Of a stretch of 64,000 nucleotides of DNA, positions 1 to 8,350 are shown in pieces. Every line of letters starts with the position of its first letter. Within the stretch, counting starts at the first letter, position 1. The notes under the pieces were generated by a model. It was not told where the DNA came from and did no database searches. It saw only the letters and a list, made by a program, of their open reading frames with translations. The DNA lies in the NCBI RefSeq assembly GCF_014205225.1, contig NZ_JACHNB010000001.1, positions 9,219,501-9,283,500 of the forward strand, read 5' to 3'. The stretch is from Actinoplanes octamycinicus. Lineage in GTDB: Bacteria > Actinomycetota > Actinomycetes > Mycobacteriales > Micromonosporaceae. A program made the position numbers and the translations under genes.

Positions 1-439
1 GGGTCGCCGCCCGAGCCGCCGGGTCGTCACGGTGGAGACCGTCCCGGCCGGCCCGCTCGGCGCCGACCTGGGCATCGCCGCCACCGACCAGGTGCTGCAC
101 CTGGAGCGGGTGCTGCTGGCCGACGACGAGCCGCTCGGCCTGGAGAGCACCTACCTCCCGGTGGCCCGTTTCCCCGGCGTGATGGACGGCTACGACGGCA
201 CCGGCTCGCTCTACCAGCACATGATCGACCGGTACGCCCTGACCTACGCCGCCGCCGTGGAACGCATCGAGACGGTCCTGGCCAGCCCCCGTGAGGCCAT
301 GCTGCTGGACACCAACCCGGCCCAGCCGATGCTCCTCATGCAGCGGACCTCCTCGGACGCCGACGGCCACCCGATCGAGCGGGTCCGCTCCCTGTACCGA
401 GGCGACCGCATCGGCTTCGAGACCCACCTGCACCCCTAG
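1..439 (+). CDS. GntR/HutC-family transcriptional regulator, C-terminal (UTRA) part, cut by the window edge
   Basis: The reading frame is open from base 2 to a TAG at 437-439, giving about 145 residues with no beginning in the window. The residues match a UTRA effector-binding domain of HutC-type GntR regulators: a run ending in VLHLERVLLADDEPLGLESTY, the sensor pattern YxxxIDRYxxxY, and a final strand around RTSSDADGHPIE and YRGDRIGFE. The DNA-binding winged helix must lie to the left of the window. The effector cannot be told from this part. It converges on the SRPBCC gene, and the two stop codons overlap within 436-439. Confidence 0.8.
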   Translation, partial: GRRPSRRVVTVETVPAGPLGADLGIAATDQVLHLERVLLADDEPLGLESTYLPVARFPGVMDGYDGTGSLYQHMIDRYALTYAAAVERIETVLASPREAMLLDTNPAQPMLLMQRTSSDADGHPIERVRSLYRGDRIGFETHLHP

Positions 440-933
440 CGCCCGCCCGCCGCGTCGCGGACGTCCGTTCCCCGCTCGGCGAACGCCTTGAAGTCCTGCA
501 TGTGCAGCAGCGACTGCCGCCGGAAGGCACCGGGCATCACCCGCGCCATCAGCCGCATCGGCAGGCTGCCGAACCGGTACTCGTTCTCGCTCTCCCAGAG
601 CGTCGCGCCCGGGCCGGCCTCGGTCAGCCGCTCACGCGCGGCGTTCCACATGCCCTTGGTGACGATCTCCCGCTCGTAGTACACGACGCTGTCGCTCGGG
701 ATGCCGTGCAGGTCGGCCGGTTCCAGGCGAGTGATGGTCTCGGTGGCCTCGATCCGCTGTCGTCCCATCTGGAGCACGACGCGCGACGTGGTACCGACCT
801 GTCCGTGCTTGCCGTCCAGCGGCTCGTGCAGCACCAGGCCGCGCAGCCACATCGGCAGGTGTGCCGGGTCGGCAAGCAGCCGCACCACCCTCTCCCGGGG
901 CACGGCGATCTCGATCGAGACGGTGTACTTCAT
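436..933 (-). CDS. SRPBCC (START/Bet v1-like) family protein
   Basis: A 165-residue protein beginning MKYTVSIEIAVPRERVV, the typical first strand and helix of an SRPBCC polyketide-cyclase/dehydrase-like fold, with PAHLPMWLRGL and a C-terminal helix containing FRRQSLLHMQDFKAFAE. The fold makes a hydrophobic ligand pocket; the ligand is unknown. The ATG at 933-931 is preceded by TGGAGT, a good ribosome binding site. The larger frame open to 1425 has no such site and is rejected. Its promoter region upstream contains the 16-bp palindrome at 1048-1063. Confidence 0.82.
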   Translation of the reverse strand: MKYTVSIEIAVPRERVVRLLADPAHLPMWLRGLVLHEPLDGKHGQVGTTSRVVLQMGRQRIEATETITRLEPADLHGIPSDSVVYYEREIVTKGMWNAARERLTEAGPGATLWESENEYRFGSLPMRLMARVMPGAFRRQSLLHMQDFKAFAERGTDVRDAAGGR

Positions 934-1047
934 GCGGAGCACTCCAGAGTCCGTAGTGGAGGTCAGGCACTCACCAACAGTCTCGGCCTCTCCGCCCGTC
1001 TTCGGTATCCGGTCCGGTGGACCACCAGCCCTTCCGCACCGAAGGTT

Positions 1048-1063
1048 AAAGGTTCGAACCTTT
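1048..1063. promoter_or_regulatory. 16-bp perfect palindrome, probable operator
   Basis: AAAGGTTCGAACCTTT is a perfect inverted repeat centred between 1055 and 1056. It sits 115 bp upstream of the SRPBCC gene in a gene-poor stretch. An outer pair, GAAGGT at 1041-1046 and ACCTTC at 1075-1080, surrounds it. It is far more AT-rich than its surroundings. A dimeric regulator is the likely ligand; which one is not known. Confidence 0.5.
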
Positions 1064-1201
1064 CGGGTTCGTTCACCTTCGGGACACCGGCTGGGCATGT
1101 CCGGGCAAGCGCTGTTCCCCAAGCTCATCGGCGAGTGAGGGAGAAGCCTCGACGAGCTGCGGCGCGGGCAACCGCAGCCGCCGGTCGCCGCCGAGCACGC
1201 C

Positions 1202-1420
1202 ATGCAGCTGCTGATGGTGCAGCGCCTGGACGGCGGGCTGACCGTCGGCGACACCCACGCGTACGCCGAGCCGTTCCCGGTCACCGTGTTCACCCTGACC
1301 GACCGCGGCCAGACCTTCGACGCGGCCGCCGCCACCCTGGTCCTGCTCGCCGCCACCCTGGTGGTGCTGCTGGTCCTGGGCCGGCTGACCCGCGTTCCCA
1401 CCCCTCGATCTCCTAGTTGA
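1202..1420 (+). CDS. Possible small membrane protein or gene remnant
   Basis: An open frame (open from 1139) gives up to 72 residues from the ATG at 1202, with one clear membrane segment near the end (LVLLAATLVVLLVLG) and a short tail RLTRVPTPRSPS. No convincing ribosome binding site precedes the ATG and I recognise no family. It may be a genuine small membrane protein, a decayed 3' end of a larger gene, or chance. It lies just ahead of the flavoprotein gene. Confidence 0.25.
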   Translation: MQLLMVQRLDGGLTVGDTHAYAEPFPVTVFTLTDRGQTFDAAAATLVLLAATLVVLLVLGRLTRVPTPRSPS

Positions 1421-1451
1421 CCCATAGGCTTTGGGGGTTCATGCTGGCCGC

Positions 1452-3041
1452 ATGAGCACCGATCCGAGTCCCCTCGATCTCACCGCCGACGTGGTCGTGG
1501 CCGGCGGCGGGCCGGCCGGCGCCTGGGCCGCGCTGGCCGCCGCCCAGACCGGCGCCGACGTGCTGCTGCTGGACAAGGGCTACTGCGGCACCAGCGGGCC
1601 GACCGCCTCCGGCGGCACCGGCGTCTGGTACGTCCGCCCCGACCCGGACGACCGCGAGCAGGCGATGGCCAGCCGGGAGGCGCTCGGCGGCCACCTCGCC
1701 GACCGGCGCTGGGCCGCCCGGGTGCTGGACCAGACCTACGAGAACATGCACCGGCTGGGCACCGAGGCGCGGTACCCGTTCCCGGTGGTGGACGGCGAGC
1801 CGTACCGGCGCGGCGTGCAGGGCCCGGAGTACATGCGGCGGATGCGCTCCTGGATCCGCCGGGCCGGGGTGCGGATCCTCGACCACAGCCCGGTGCTGGA
1901 GCTGCTCATCGACCCGGCCGGGACGGTCGCCGGGGTGCGCGGGCACCGCCGCCAGCACGACCTGGACTACCGGGTACGGGCCGGCGCCGTGGTGCTCGCC
2001 ACCGGGGGCTGCGCGTTCCTCAGCAAGGCGCTCGGCTGCGACGTGGACACCGGCGACGGCGCGCTCTACGCCGCCGAGGTGGGCGCCGAGCTCTCCGGGA
2101 TGGAGTTCTCCACCGCGTACGGGATCGCGCCCGCCTTCGCGTCGGTGACCAAGACCGCCTACTACAACTTCGCCACCTTCTTCCGGGCCGACGGCAGCAC
2201 TCTGGAGGGCGCGAGCAACCAGGGCGGCCGCTCGGTGATCGCCGCCGAGCTGCTGCGCGCCGGGACCGTGCTGTGCACGCTGGACCAGGCCGACCCGGAC
2301 CAGCAGGCCCGGATGCGCCGCGGCCAGCCGAACTTCTTCCTGCCCTTCGACCGGCTCGGCATCGACCCGTTCACCGACCGGTTCCCGGTGACCCTGCTGC
2401 TGGAGGGCACGGTCCGCGGCACCGGCGGGATCCGGATCGCCGGCGACGACTGCGCCACCACGGTGCCCGGGCTCTACGCGGCCGGTGACGCGGCCACCCG
2501 CGAGCTGATCTGCGGCGGGTTCACCGGCGGGGGCAGCCACAACGCGGCGTGGGCGATGTCCTCCGGCACCTGGGCCGGGCGCGGGGCGGCCCGCTTCGCG
2601 GCCGGTGTCGGGGGCGGGTCCGCGCGGCGGCGGCTGGTAGGGACCGGCGGCGCGGGGTTGCGGTCCGGCGCGGCGGTCACGGCGGAGGCGTTGCTGACGG
2701 TACGTGAGCAGGTTCACCCGTACGACAAGAACTACCTCCGTCACGGCGACCGGCTGCGGCCCGCCCTGGCCGAGCTCGACGGCGTCTGGTCCGCCCTGCG
2801 CGACGGCGCGGCGACGCCCGGCGCGGCGGCGGTGCGCACCCGCCCGGCGGCGGCCATGGTCGCGCACGCCCGCTGGATGTACACCAGCGCGCTGGCCCGC
2901 ACCGAGAGCCGCGGGATGGCCCGTCGCGAGGAGTTCCCCGAGCTGGACCCGGCACAGCAGCACCGGCTCACGGTCGGCGGCCTGGACCGGATCTGGGTGC
3001 GCCCGGAGACCGCCGGCGCCCGGCAGGCGGTGGCGTCATGA
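1452..3041 (+). CDS. FAD-dependent oxidoreductase, fumarate reductase/AprA-like flavoprotein
   Basis: A 529-residue flavoprotein of the FAD_binding_2 family (succinate dehydrogenase, fumarate reductase and adenylylsulfate reductase alpha subunits). The dinucleotide motif GGGPAG is at residues 18-23. Later come VVLATGG, the EGTVRGTGGIRI region, and GLYAAGDAA, the second FAD contact. The start is the ATG at 1452; a TTG at 1431 in the same frame is less likely. The gene overlaps the ferredoxin gene by ATGA (3038-3041), so the two are translationally coupled. A flavoprotein plus two-cluster ferredoxin pair resembles AprA/AprB, but the substrate cannot be read from the sequence. Confidence 0.85.
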   Translation: MSTDPSPLDLTADVVVAGGGPAGAWAALAAAQTGADVLLLDKGYCGTSGPTASGGTGVWYVRPDPDDREQAMASREALGGHLADRRWAARVLDQTYENMHRLGTEARYPFPVVDGEPYRRGVQGPEYMRRMRSWIRRAGVRILDHSPVLELLIDPAGTVAGVRGHRRQHDLDYRVRAGAVVLATGGCAFLSKALGCDVDTGDGALYAAEVGAELSGMEFSTAYGIAPAFASVTKTAYYNFATFFRADGSTLEGASNQGGRSVIAAELLRAGTVLCTLDQADPDQQARMRRGQPNFFLPFDRLGIDPFTDRFPVTLLLEGTVRGTGGIRIAGDDCATTVPGLYAAGDAATRELICGGFTGGGSHNAAWAMSSGTWAGRGAARFAAGVGGGSARRRLVGTGGAGLRSGAAVTAEALLTVREQVHPYDKNYLRHGDRLRPALAELDGVWSALRDGAATPGAAAVRTRPAAAMVAHARWMYTSALARTESRGMARREEFPELDPAQQHRLTVGGLDRIWVRPETAGARQAVAS

Positions 3042-3391
3042 TCGAGGTGGTCTCCACCGACCGGTGCGTGAGCTGCGACGTCTGCGTCGCGGTGTGTCCG
3101 ACCGACGTCTTCGATCGGGGCCCGGACGGGGTTCCGGTGATCGCCCGGCAGGAGGATTGCCAGACCTGCTTCATGTGCGAGGCGCACTGTCCGGCGGACG
3201 CGCTGTTCGTGGCGCCGCTGCGGCATCCGGTCGAGCCCGGGTCACCGCTGCGCGACGAGACGTACCTGGCCGAGCGGGGCCTGCTCGGCAGTTACCGCAA
3301 GGAGATCGGCTGGGGGCGGGGCCGCAAGCCGGGCGCGCGGCTGGCGGTGGGCCCGGAGCTGGGTGTCGCCCGGATCACTCCCCGGACATAG
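3038..3391 (+). CDS. Two-[4Fe-4S] ferredoxin, AprB-like partner
   Basis: A 117-residue ferredoxin with two complete cluster motifs: C10-x2-C13-x2-C16-x3-C20-P and C41-x2-C44-x2-C47-x3-C51-P. The tail of about 60 residues, with GLLGSYRKEIGWGRG, is longer than in a minimal bacterial ferredoxin and is seen in ferredoxins that dock onto flavoprotein subunits. The start codon overlaps the stop of the flavoprotein, so it is almost surely the electron partner of that enzyme. Cytoplasmic; no signal peptide. Confidence 0.9.
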   Translation: MIEVVSTDRCVSCDVCVAVCPTDVFDRGPDGVPVIARQEDCQTCFMCEAHCPADALFVAPLRHPVEPGSPLRDETYLAERGLLGSYRKEIGWGRGRKPGARLAVGPELGVARITPRT

Positions 3392-3443
3392 CCGTTCTTG
3401 CGCGGGTGGTGTTGGATGTCTGCCACAGGCGCGGTGACGAAGA

Positions 3444-3484
3444 GTGTAAACGCTTCGTTCCACCGCGGTTCATTTTCACGGTGG
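3444..3484 (+). promoter_or_regulatory. Possible operator and leader hairpin before the phosphatidyltransferase gene
   Basis: TGTAAACGCTTCG near 3445 resembles half of a LacI-family operator. It is followed by CCACCG (3460-3465) and its complement CGGTGG (3479-3484), which touches the ribosome binding site GGTGGAG of the next gene. Both are only suggestive; no regulator is encoded alongside. Confidence 0.25.
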
Positions 3485-3498
3485 GTGGAGATCGGTAG

Positions 3499-4362
3499 AT
3501 GGCACAGCGTCCAACTCTCGCGGAGATCCGCGAGCGCACTTACAAGGCCCGGGACGCGTGGTGGACCGTCTGGTTGGTGGATCCGCTGGCGTCCCGCCTG
3601 GTGTGGCTGGTGGCGCCGTGGCGGTGGGTGACGCCGAACAGGTTGACGGTGGCCGCGTTCGCGGTCGGTCTGGGCTCGGCGGCCGCCTTCTGGCAGCAGG
3701 GCTACGCCTGGCTGCTGCTCGGCGCGCTGCTGTTCCACGTCAGCTTCGTGCTGGACTGCATGGACGGCAAGATCGCCCGGCTGAACGGGACCGGTTCGCT
3801 CTTCGGCACCTGGCTGGACTACGTGTTCGACCGGCTCCGCGTGCTGGCCTGCGCGATCGGCCTGTTCGGCGGCGAGTTCCACCGCACCGGCGACGCGACC
3901 TACGTGTGGCTCGGCCTGGTGGTCATCTTCCTGGACATGTTCCGCTACCTGAACAACCTGCAGATGGCCAAGGTCAAGGGTGAGATGCGCAAGCGTCTGG
4001 CCGAGGTCACCCCGGCGCCGGTGGCGGTCATCCCGGCCCAGCGGCAGCCGGAGCCGGACGACGCCGACGAGACGCAGGACGGCTTCCAGCAGCACTACGG
4101 CCGGCTCGCCCCGGTGCGCCGCCTGATGGCCTCGAACCGGATCCGGCCGCACCTGTTCAGCGGCATCGAGTTCATGATGTTCGTGTTCATCCTCGGCCCG
4201 GTGACCAACCAGCTCACCGTGGTGATCCTGGGCAGCGCGGCGCTGATGCTCGCCTTCGAGCTGCTGCTGATCCTCAAGCTGTACCGGACCACCAAGAGCT
4301 TCACGGCGCGGTACGCCACGCTGCAGGCCGCCGCCCTGGCCCGGGAGACCGCGCCCGTCTGA
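3499..4362 (+). CDS. CDP-alcohol phosphatidyltransferase family membrane protein
   Basis: A 287-residue integral membrane enzyme that moves a phosphatidyl-type group from a CDP-linked lipid to an alcohol. The family motif D-x2-DG-x2-AR-x8-G-x3-D-x3-D is complete: D86, D89-G90, A93-R94, G103, D107, D111. Membrane segments lie around residues 48-80 and 205-255. A GGTGGAG ribosome binding site precedes the ATG. The stretch near residues 150-185 (charged, proline-rich) is a cytosolic loop. The acceptor alcohol cannot be assigned; no phospholipid genes lie nearby. A clean terminator follows. Confidence 0.88.
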   Translation: MAQRPTLAEIRERTYKARDAWWTVWLVDPLASRLVWLVAPWRWVTPNRLTVAAFAVGLGSAAAFWQQGYAWLLLGALLFHVSFVLDCMDGKIARLNGTGSLFGTWLDYVFDRLRVLACAIGLFGGEFHRTGDATYVWLGLVVIFLDMFRYLNNLQMAKVKGEMRKRLAEVTPAPVAVIPAQRQPEPDDADETQDGFQQHYGRLAPVRRLMASNRIRPHLFSGIEFMMFVFILGPVTNQLTVVILGSAALMLAFELLLILKLYRTTKSFTARYATLQAAALARETAPV

Positions 4363-4380
4363 TCACCCGTCGCAACGCGA

Positions 4381-4413
4381 GGCGCCCCCGATCCCGGGGG
4401 CGCCTTTGTTTTT
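4381..4413 (+). terminator. Intrinsic terminator after the phosphatidyltransferase gene
   Basis: GGCGCCCCCG (4381-4390) pairs with CGGGGGCGCC (4395-4404), with ATCC as the loop, followed by TTTGTTTTT. This is a textbook rho-independent terminator 19 bp past the stop codon. Confidence 0.9.
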
Positions 4414-4473
4414 GATAACGACAGCCGGCGATCCCTTTACGTCGCCGACACGGCTTGGTAACTTCCTGAAACA

Positions 4474-4490
4474 ACTTGCAAGGACTTGCA
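4474..4490 (+). promoter_or_regulatory. Direct-repeat operator upstream of the amylase gene
   Basis: ACTTGCA occurs at 4474-4480 and again at 4484-4490, exactly 10 bp apart, so both copies face the same side of the helix. Similar TTGCA direct repeats in front of Streptomyces amylase and maltose genes are sites for the LacI-family regulator MalR/Reg1. The role here is inferred from that parallel; no MalR homologue is in the window. Confidence 0.5.
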
Positions 4491-4607
4491 GGGCGCCATC
4501 GACCTACCGCTCCGTAGGCGTCCCGCAAAACCGGGCACATCCCCCTAGAAGCCCGGTAAGGCAGGTGAAAGAACTTTCATCCCGTCCTCAGCAGAAAGCT
4601 TCCCGCC

Positions 4608-6494
4608 ATGCGAAAGAGAACTCTGGTTCTGGGCGCGGCGACCAGCGTCGCGCTCGCCGCCGCGAGCCTGGCCGGCGTCAGCCTGGCCACCACCGCCAGC
4701 GCCGCCGTCACCCTGAACAACAGCGACGTCACCGCGAACCTCTGGGAGTGGAACTTCCGGTCGGTCGCCGCCGCCTGCACCAACCAGCTCGGCCCGGCCG
4801 GGTACGGCGCGGTCCAGGTCGCCCCACCGCAGGAGTCGGTCACCCTGCCCTCCAGCAGCGACGGCGCGCACCCGTGGTGGGAGGTGTACCAGCCGGTCTC
4901 CTACAACATCGCCGGGCGCCTGGGCAGCCAGGCCGAGTTCAGCAGCATGGTCACCGCCTGCCACAACGCCGGTGTCCGGGTCTACGTGGACGCGGTGATC
5001 AATCACATGGCCGGCAAGAACAACACGGTGACCAGCGGGTACGGGGGCTCGACGTTCAACCCGAGCGGCTACTCGTACCCCGCGGTGCCGTACTCGTACA
5101 ACGACTTCCACCACCCGAACGACGGCTACTGCAACGACGCGGACGGCGAGATCGACGACTACAACAACGCCGCCGAGGTGCAGAACTGCGAGCTGGTCGC
5201 GCTCTCCGACCTGAAGTCGCAGGACGGCTCGGTACGCACCAAGATCGCCGGGTACCTGAACAAGCTGATCGACCTGGGCGTGGACGGCTTCCGGGTGGAC
5301 GCCGCCAAGCACATGGCGGCCGGCGACCTGTCCGCGATCAAGGCACAGCTGCACAGCACCACGGCCGAGGGCAAGGCCGCGTACTTCGCCCAGGAGGTGA
5401 TCCCGGGCGGCGGCGGTGACATCGCCCCGTCGGCCTACACCGGGATCGGTGACGTGCTCGGCTTCTCCTACGCCTACGGGCTGAAGACGCAGTTCGCCAA
5501 CGGCACGCTGAGCAACCTGTCCGGCATCGGTTCGTGGAGTCTGGACGCGTCCAGCGACCTGACCGCGGCCATGGTCACCAACCACGACCTGGAGCGCAAC
5601 GGCAGCACCCTGCGCTACCAGGACGGCAGCACCTACACGCTGGCCAACTACTTCCTGCTCGCGTTCCCGTACGGGCAGCCGTTCCTCTACGACGGCTTCA
5701 CCTTCTCCACCTCGGCCACCGGCGCCTCCCCGCCGTCGAACGCCAACGGTTACGTCAGCGACACCAGCTGCGGCAACGGCGCGTGGCAGTGCCTCACCCA
5801 GAGCACCGGGATCAAGGGCATGGTCGGCTGGCGCAACACCACCCGGTCGGCGACCACCGTGTCGAACTGGACGAACACCGCGAGCAACGTGATCGGTTTC
5901 AGCCGCGGCTCGCTCGGCTGGTTCGGCGTCAACCGGTCCGGCAGCGCCTCCACCGCGACCTACACCACCGGCCTGGCCGACGGCACCTACTGCGACCGGA
6001 TCACCGGCGGCGCCAGCACCGGCGGCTGCGCCGGCACCTCGGTCACCGTCTCCGGCGGCCGGGCGTCGGTGACCATCCCGGCCAACGGCGCGGTCGCCAT
6101 CGACGTCAACGCCAAGTCCGGCGGCGGCACCAGCTCCCCGACCGTCTCCCCGACGACCAGCCCGACCTCGTCGCCCACGCCCAGCCCCTCGGTCACCAGC
6201 AGCACCACGCAGGTCACCTTCAAGGAGTACGCGACCACCACCTGGGGCACCAACGTCTTCGTGGTCGGCTCGATCCCGGCCCTGGGCAACTGGGACACCT
6301 CGAAGGCGATCGCGCTCAGCTCCAGCGGCTACCCCACCTGGTCGGCAACGGTCACCCTGCCCACCGGCACCGCCTTCGAGTACAAGTACGTCAAGAAGGA
6401 CGCCAACGGCACCGTCACCTGGGAGTCCGGCACCAACCGCAGCTACACCACCGGCACCGCCAAGACCTACACCCTCAACGACACCTGGAAGTAA
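4608..6494 (+). CDS. Secreted alpha-amylase (GH13) with C-terminal starch-binding domain CBM20
   Basis: A 628-residue exported enzyme that cuts alpha-1,4 bonds in starch. A signal peptide with an Arg-Lys start and an ATTASA-type cleavage site ends near residue 33. The GH13 barrel shows the nucleophile region DGFRVDAAKHM, the acid Glu in AQEVIPGG and the third carboxylate in TNHDLERNG. A Ser/Thr/Pro linker (residues about 505-530) joins a CBM20 starch-binding domain of about 95 residues (VTFKEYATTTWGTNVFVVGS, LGNWD). The size and order match actinomycete secreted amylases. Upstream direct repeats suggest maltose-type control. Confidence 0.95.
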   Translation: MRKRTLVLGAATSVALAAASLAGVSLATTASAAVTLNNSDVTANLWEWNFRSVAAACTNQLGPAGYGAVQVAPPQESVTLPSSSDGAHPWWEVYQPVSYNIAGRLGSQAEFSSMVTACHNAGVRVYVDAVINHMAGKNNTVTSGYGGSTFNPSGYSYPAVPYSYNDFHHPNDGYCNDADGEIDDYNNAAEVQNCELVALSDLKSQDGSVRTKIAGYLNKLIDLGVDGFRVDAAKHMAAGDLSAIKAQLHSTTAEGKAAYFAQEVIPGGGGDIAPSAYTGIGDVLGFSYAYGLKTQFANGTLSNLSGIGSWSLDASSDLTAAMVTNHDLERNGSTLRYQDGSTYTLANYFLLAFPYGQPFLYDGFTFSTSATGASPPSNANGYVSDTSCGNGAWQCLTQSTGIKGMVGWRNTTRSATTVSNWTNTASNVIGFSRGSLGWFGVNRSGSASTATYTTGLADGTYCDRITGGASTGGCAGTSVTVSGGRASVTIPANGAVAIDVNAKSGGGTSSPTVSPTTSPTSSPTPSPSVTSSTTQVTFKEYATTTWGTNVFVVGSIPALGNWDTSKAIALSSSGYPTWSATVTLPTGTAFEYKYVKKDANGTVTWESGTNRSYTTGTAKTYTLNDTWK

Positions 6495-6520
6495 CCCCGT
6501 CCACCAGCCCGCAGCAACCG

Positions 6521-6734
6521 CCCAGCGAGCACTGAAACGGCGCCCAGCGAGAGTGCAGCAAGCCCAGCGAGCCCTCACCGGGCACCCAGCGAGGGCGCAA
6601 CAAGCCCAGCGAGCACTCACCGGGCGCCCAGCGAGGGCGCAGCAAGCGTCCAGCGAGCATTGAACGGGCGCCCAGCGAGAGTGCAACGAGTCCGCAGCGA
6701 GAGCCCGGCGAGCACTGGAGCGGGTGCCAGCAAG
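6521..6734. repeat. Tandem repeat with 20-22 bp period, consensus CCCAGCGAG
   Basis: The core CCCAGCGAG or a close variant begins at 6521, 6543, 6563, 6585, 6605, 6627, 6649, 6671 and 6693, with weaker copies at 6704 and 6726. Spacings of 20-22 bp equal two helical turns. The block fills the gap between the amylase stop and the TetR gene, and neither strand has a plausible coding gene across it. Confidence 0.8.
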
Positions 6735-6787
6735 GGCGCGGCGAGGGCCTGAGCCGTGTCGTCGCGGAGCACGCGAAGTACCAGCAC

Positions 6788-6820
6788 GGAGGGCCCGTAG
6801 CGATCGGCTACGGGCCCTCC
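6788..6820. terminator. 14-bp perfect stem-loop between the repeat block and the TetR gene
   Basis: Bases 6788-6801 (GGAGGGCCCGTAGC) pair perfectly with 6807-6820 around the loop GATCG. There is no T-run on either side, so it could be a terminator of the kind common in high-GC actinobacteria or an operator. It ends 4 nt before an ATG at 6824, which argues that translation of the next gene starts further in. Confidence 0.55.
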
Positions 6821-6856
6821 GGCATGAACGGAATCGGTCAGGGCACACTTGCGATC

Positions 6857-7447
6857 GTGACCTCCAGCGCCACCCCGCCGCGCCGCCGGGACGCCACCCG
6901 CACCCGGCAACTCCTGCTCGACGCCGCCCGCCGCCGCTTCGCCACCGCCGGCTACGCGGAGACCACCGTCCGCCACATCGCCGACGACGCAGGCGTCAAC
7001 GTAGCGTTGATCAGCCGCTACTTCGACGGCAAGGTGGGCCTGTTCGAAGCCGCCCTGAAGGCCAGCTTCGAAGAGCTCCGAGCCGCCGCCGGCGAGGTCG
7101 ACCCGAACCGCGTCCCCGAGACCATCGCCGAACAGATCATCGGCCAGTCCGGCGACACCGGCCCCAGCAGCGCCCTCCTGCTGATCCTCCGCTCCTCCGG
7201 CGACCAGCACGCCGACGAGATCCGCCTCCGCTTCCTCCAGATGTTCGCCGAGAAGCTGGCCAAAGCCGCCCTCCTCCAGGGCGCCACCCCCGACATCCTC
7301 CGAGCCCAGATCCTCCTGGCCACCGCCATCGGCGTCACCTTGCTGAGAGCCACCCACCTGGAGCCCTTGGCCTCCACCTCCGCCCAGTCCCTGACCGCCC
7401 CCATAGCCGAAGTCCTCAAAGCCCTCTTCCAACCCCCCACCCCCTAA
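6857..7447 (+). CDS. TetR/AcrR-family transcriptional regulator
   Basis: About 196 residues. The N-terminal TetR helix-turn-helix is clear: RTRQLLLDAARRRFATAGY, then TTVRHIADDAGVNVALISRYF. The C-terminal ligand domain is of the TetR_C type and not informative. I place the start at the GTG at 6857, which gives a normal 15-residue lead-in. The in-frame ATG at 6824 is possible but sits against a strong hairpin and lacks a ribosome binding site. Target genes are unknown; the amylase is on its left, repeats on its right. Confidence 0.85.
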   Translation: MTSSATPPRRRDATRTRQLLLDAARRRFATAGYAETTVRHIADDAGVNVALISRYFDGKVGLFEAALKASFEELRAAAGEVDPNRVPETIAEQIIGQSGDTGPSSALLLILRSSGDQHADEIRLRFLQMFAEKLAKAALLQGATPDILRAQILLATAIGVTLLRATHLEPLASTSAQSLTAPIAEVLKALFQPPTP

Positions 7448-7988
7448 CCCACCCGGCCCCCACCCCACCCGCATCCGCACCCCGCACCCATACGCCCGTG
7501 CACCCATGCACCCATGCGGCACCGTCCGCCCCTGCCGAACCGGCGTCGACGCGGCGCCGACGCAGGGCGGACGCGGCGCGACGCAGGAGATGTGTTGCCG
7601 ACGCGGCGGACGCGGCGCCGGCGCAGGGCCGACGCTGCGCCGACGCAGGGCGCGCGGTGCCGACACTGTGAGCGGACCTCCCCGCCAGCGACCTCCACCC
7701 GCAACCTCGGACAACGCACCGGCCCCACCGTGAACCGGAATCCCGCCGAAGAACCGCGAGCACACCCGCCAAGGACCGCACGGCGCCGCAGCCCCGGCGA
7801 GCAGGCAAGCAAGCAAGGCTCGGACGGGAACGGCCATCCGCGCATGGCCGACGCAAAGCCGACGCCATGAACGGACCTCCGCCAGCAACCTCCGACGCAC
7901 CGGCCCACCGCGAACCCAAATCCCGCCGAAGAACCGCAACCACACCCGCCAAGGACCGCACGGCGCGGCAGCCCCGGCAAGCAGGCAA

Positions 7989-8059
7989 GGTTCGGGCGGG
8001 GAGGGCCATTCGGAGGTATCAAGCCTGACGGCCTTCGAATGGCCCTCCCCGCCCGAACC
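7989..8059. repeat. 24-bp perfect inverted repeat (stem-loop)
   Basis: Bases 7989-8012 are the exact reverse complement of 8036-8059, with a 23-nt loop. The arms are G/C-rich and contain GGGCGGGGAGGGCC. It lies in the gene-free zone downstream of both flanking genes (TetR to the left, glpD ending to the right), so it could act as a bidirectional terminator or be a palindromic repeat element. Confidence 0.75.
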
Positions 8060-8310
8060 GTCCCCCTCGCGAACGACCGCAAGCCCCGATCCCGCGAGAA
8101 GACCCCAGCGAGCCCGATGCCGTGAGAAAGCAGCGACCGCACGAGCCCGATGCCACGAGACAGCAGCGACCGCGCGGGCCCGATGCGCCACCAGACAGCA
8201 GCGACCGCGCGGGCCCCGGGAAGCGACCCCGCACGGCATCGCGCCGAGACCGCAAGGCGAAGCGGACCCGCACGAGCCGCGCCACGGTCGTGCCCCGGAG
8301 CGACCCGGCG

Positions 8311-8350
8311 AGCCGACCGCCACGGGACCCCCAGTCGTACCGGAAAAGGG
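8311..8350. repeat. Dispersed 3'-flanking element, copy 1
   Basis: About 40 bp containing CACGGGAC and GTCGTACCGGAAA (8334-8346), closely similar to 35784-35825. It lies just past the glpD stop. Confidence 0.55.

Noticed and set aside
4545..6848. A 767-codon minus-strand frame over the amylase
   Set aside because: Shadow of the amylase gene; low-complexity Gly/Val/Arg product with no domain.
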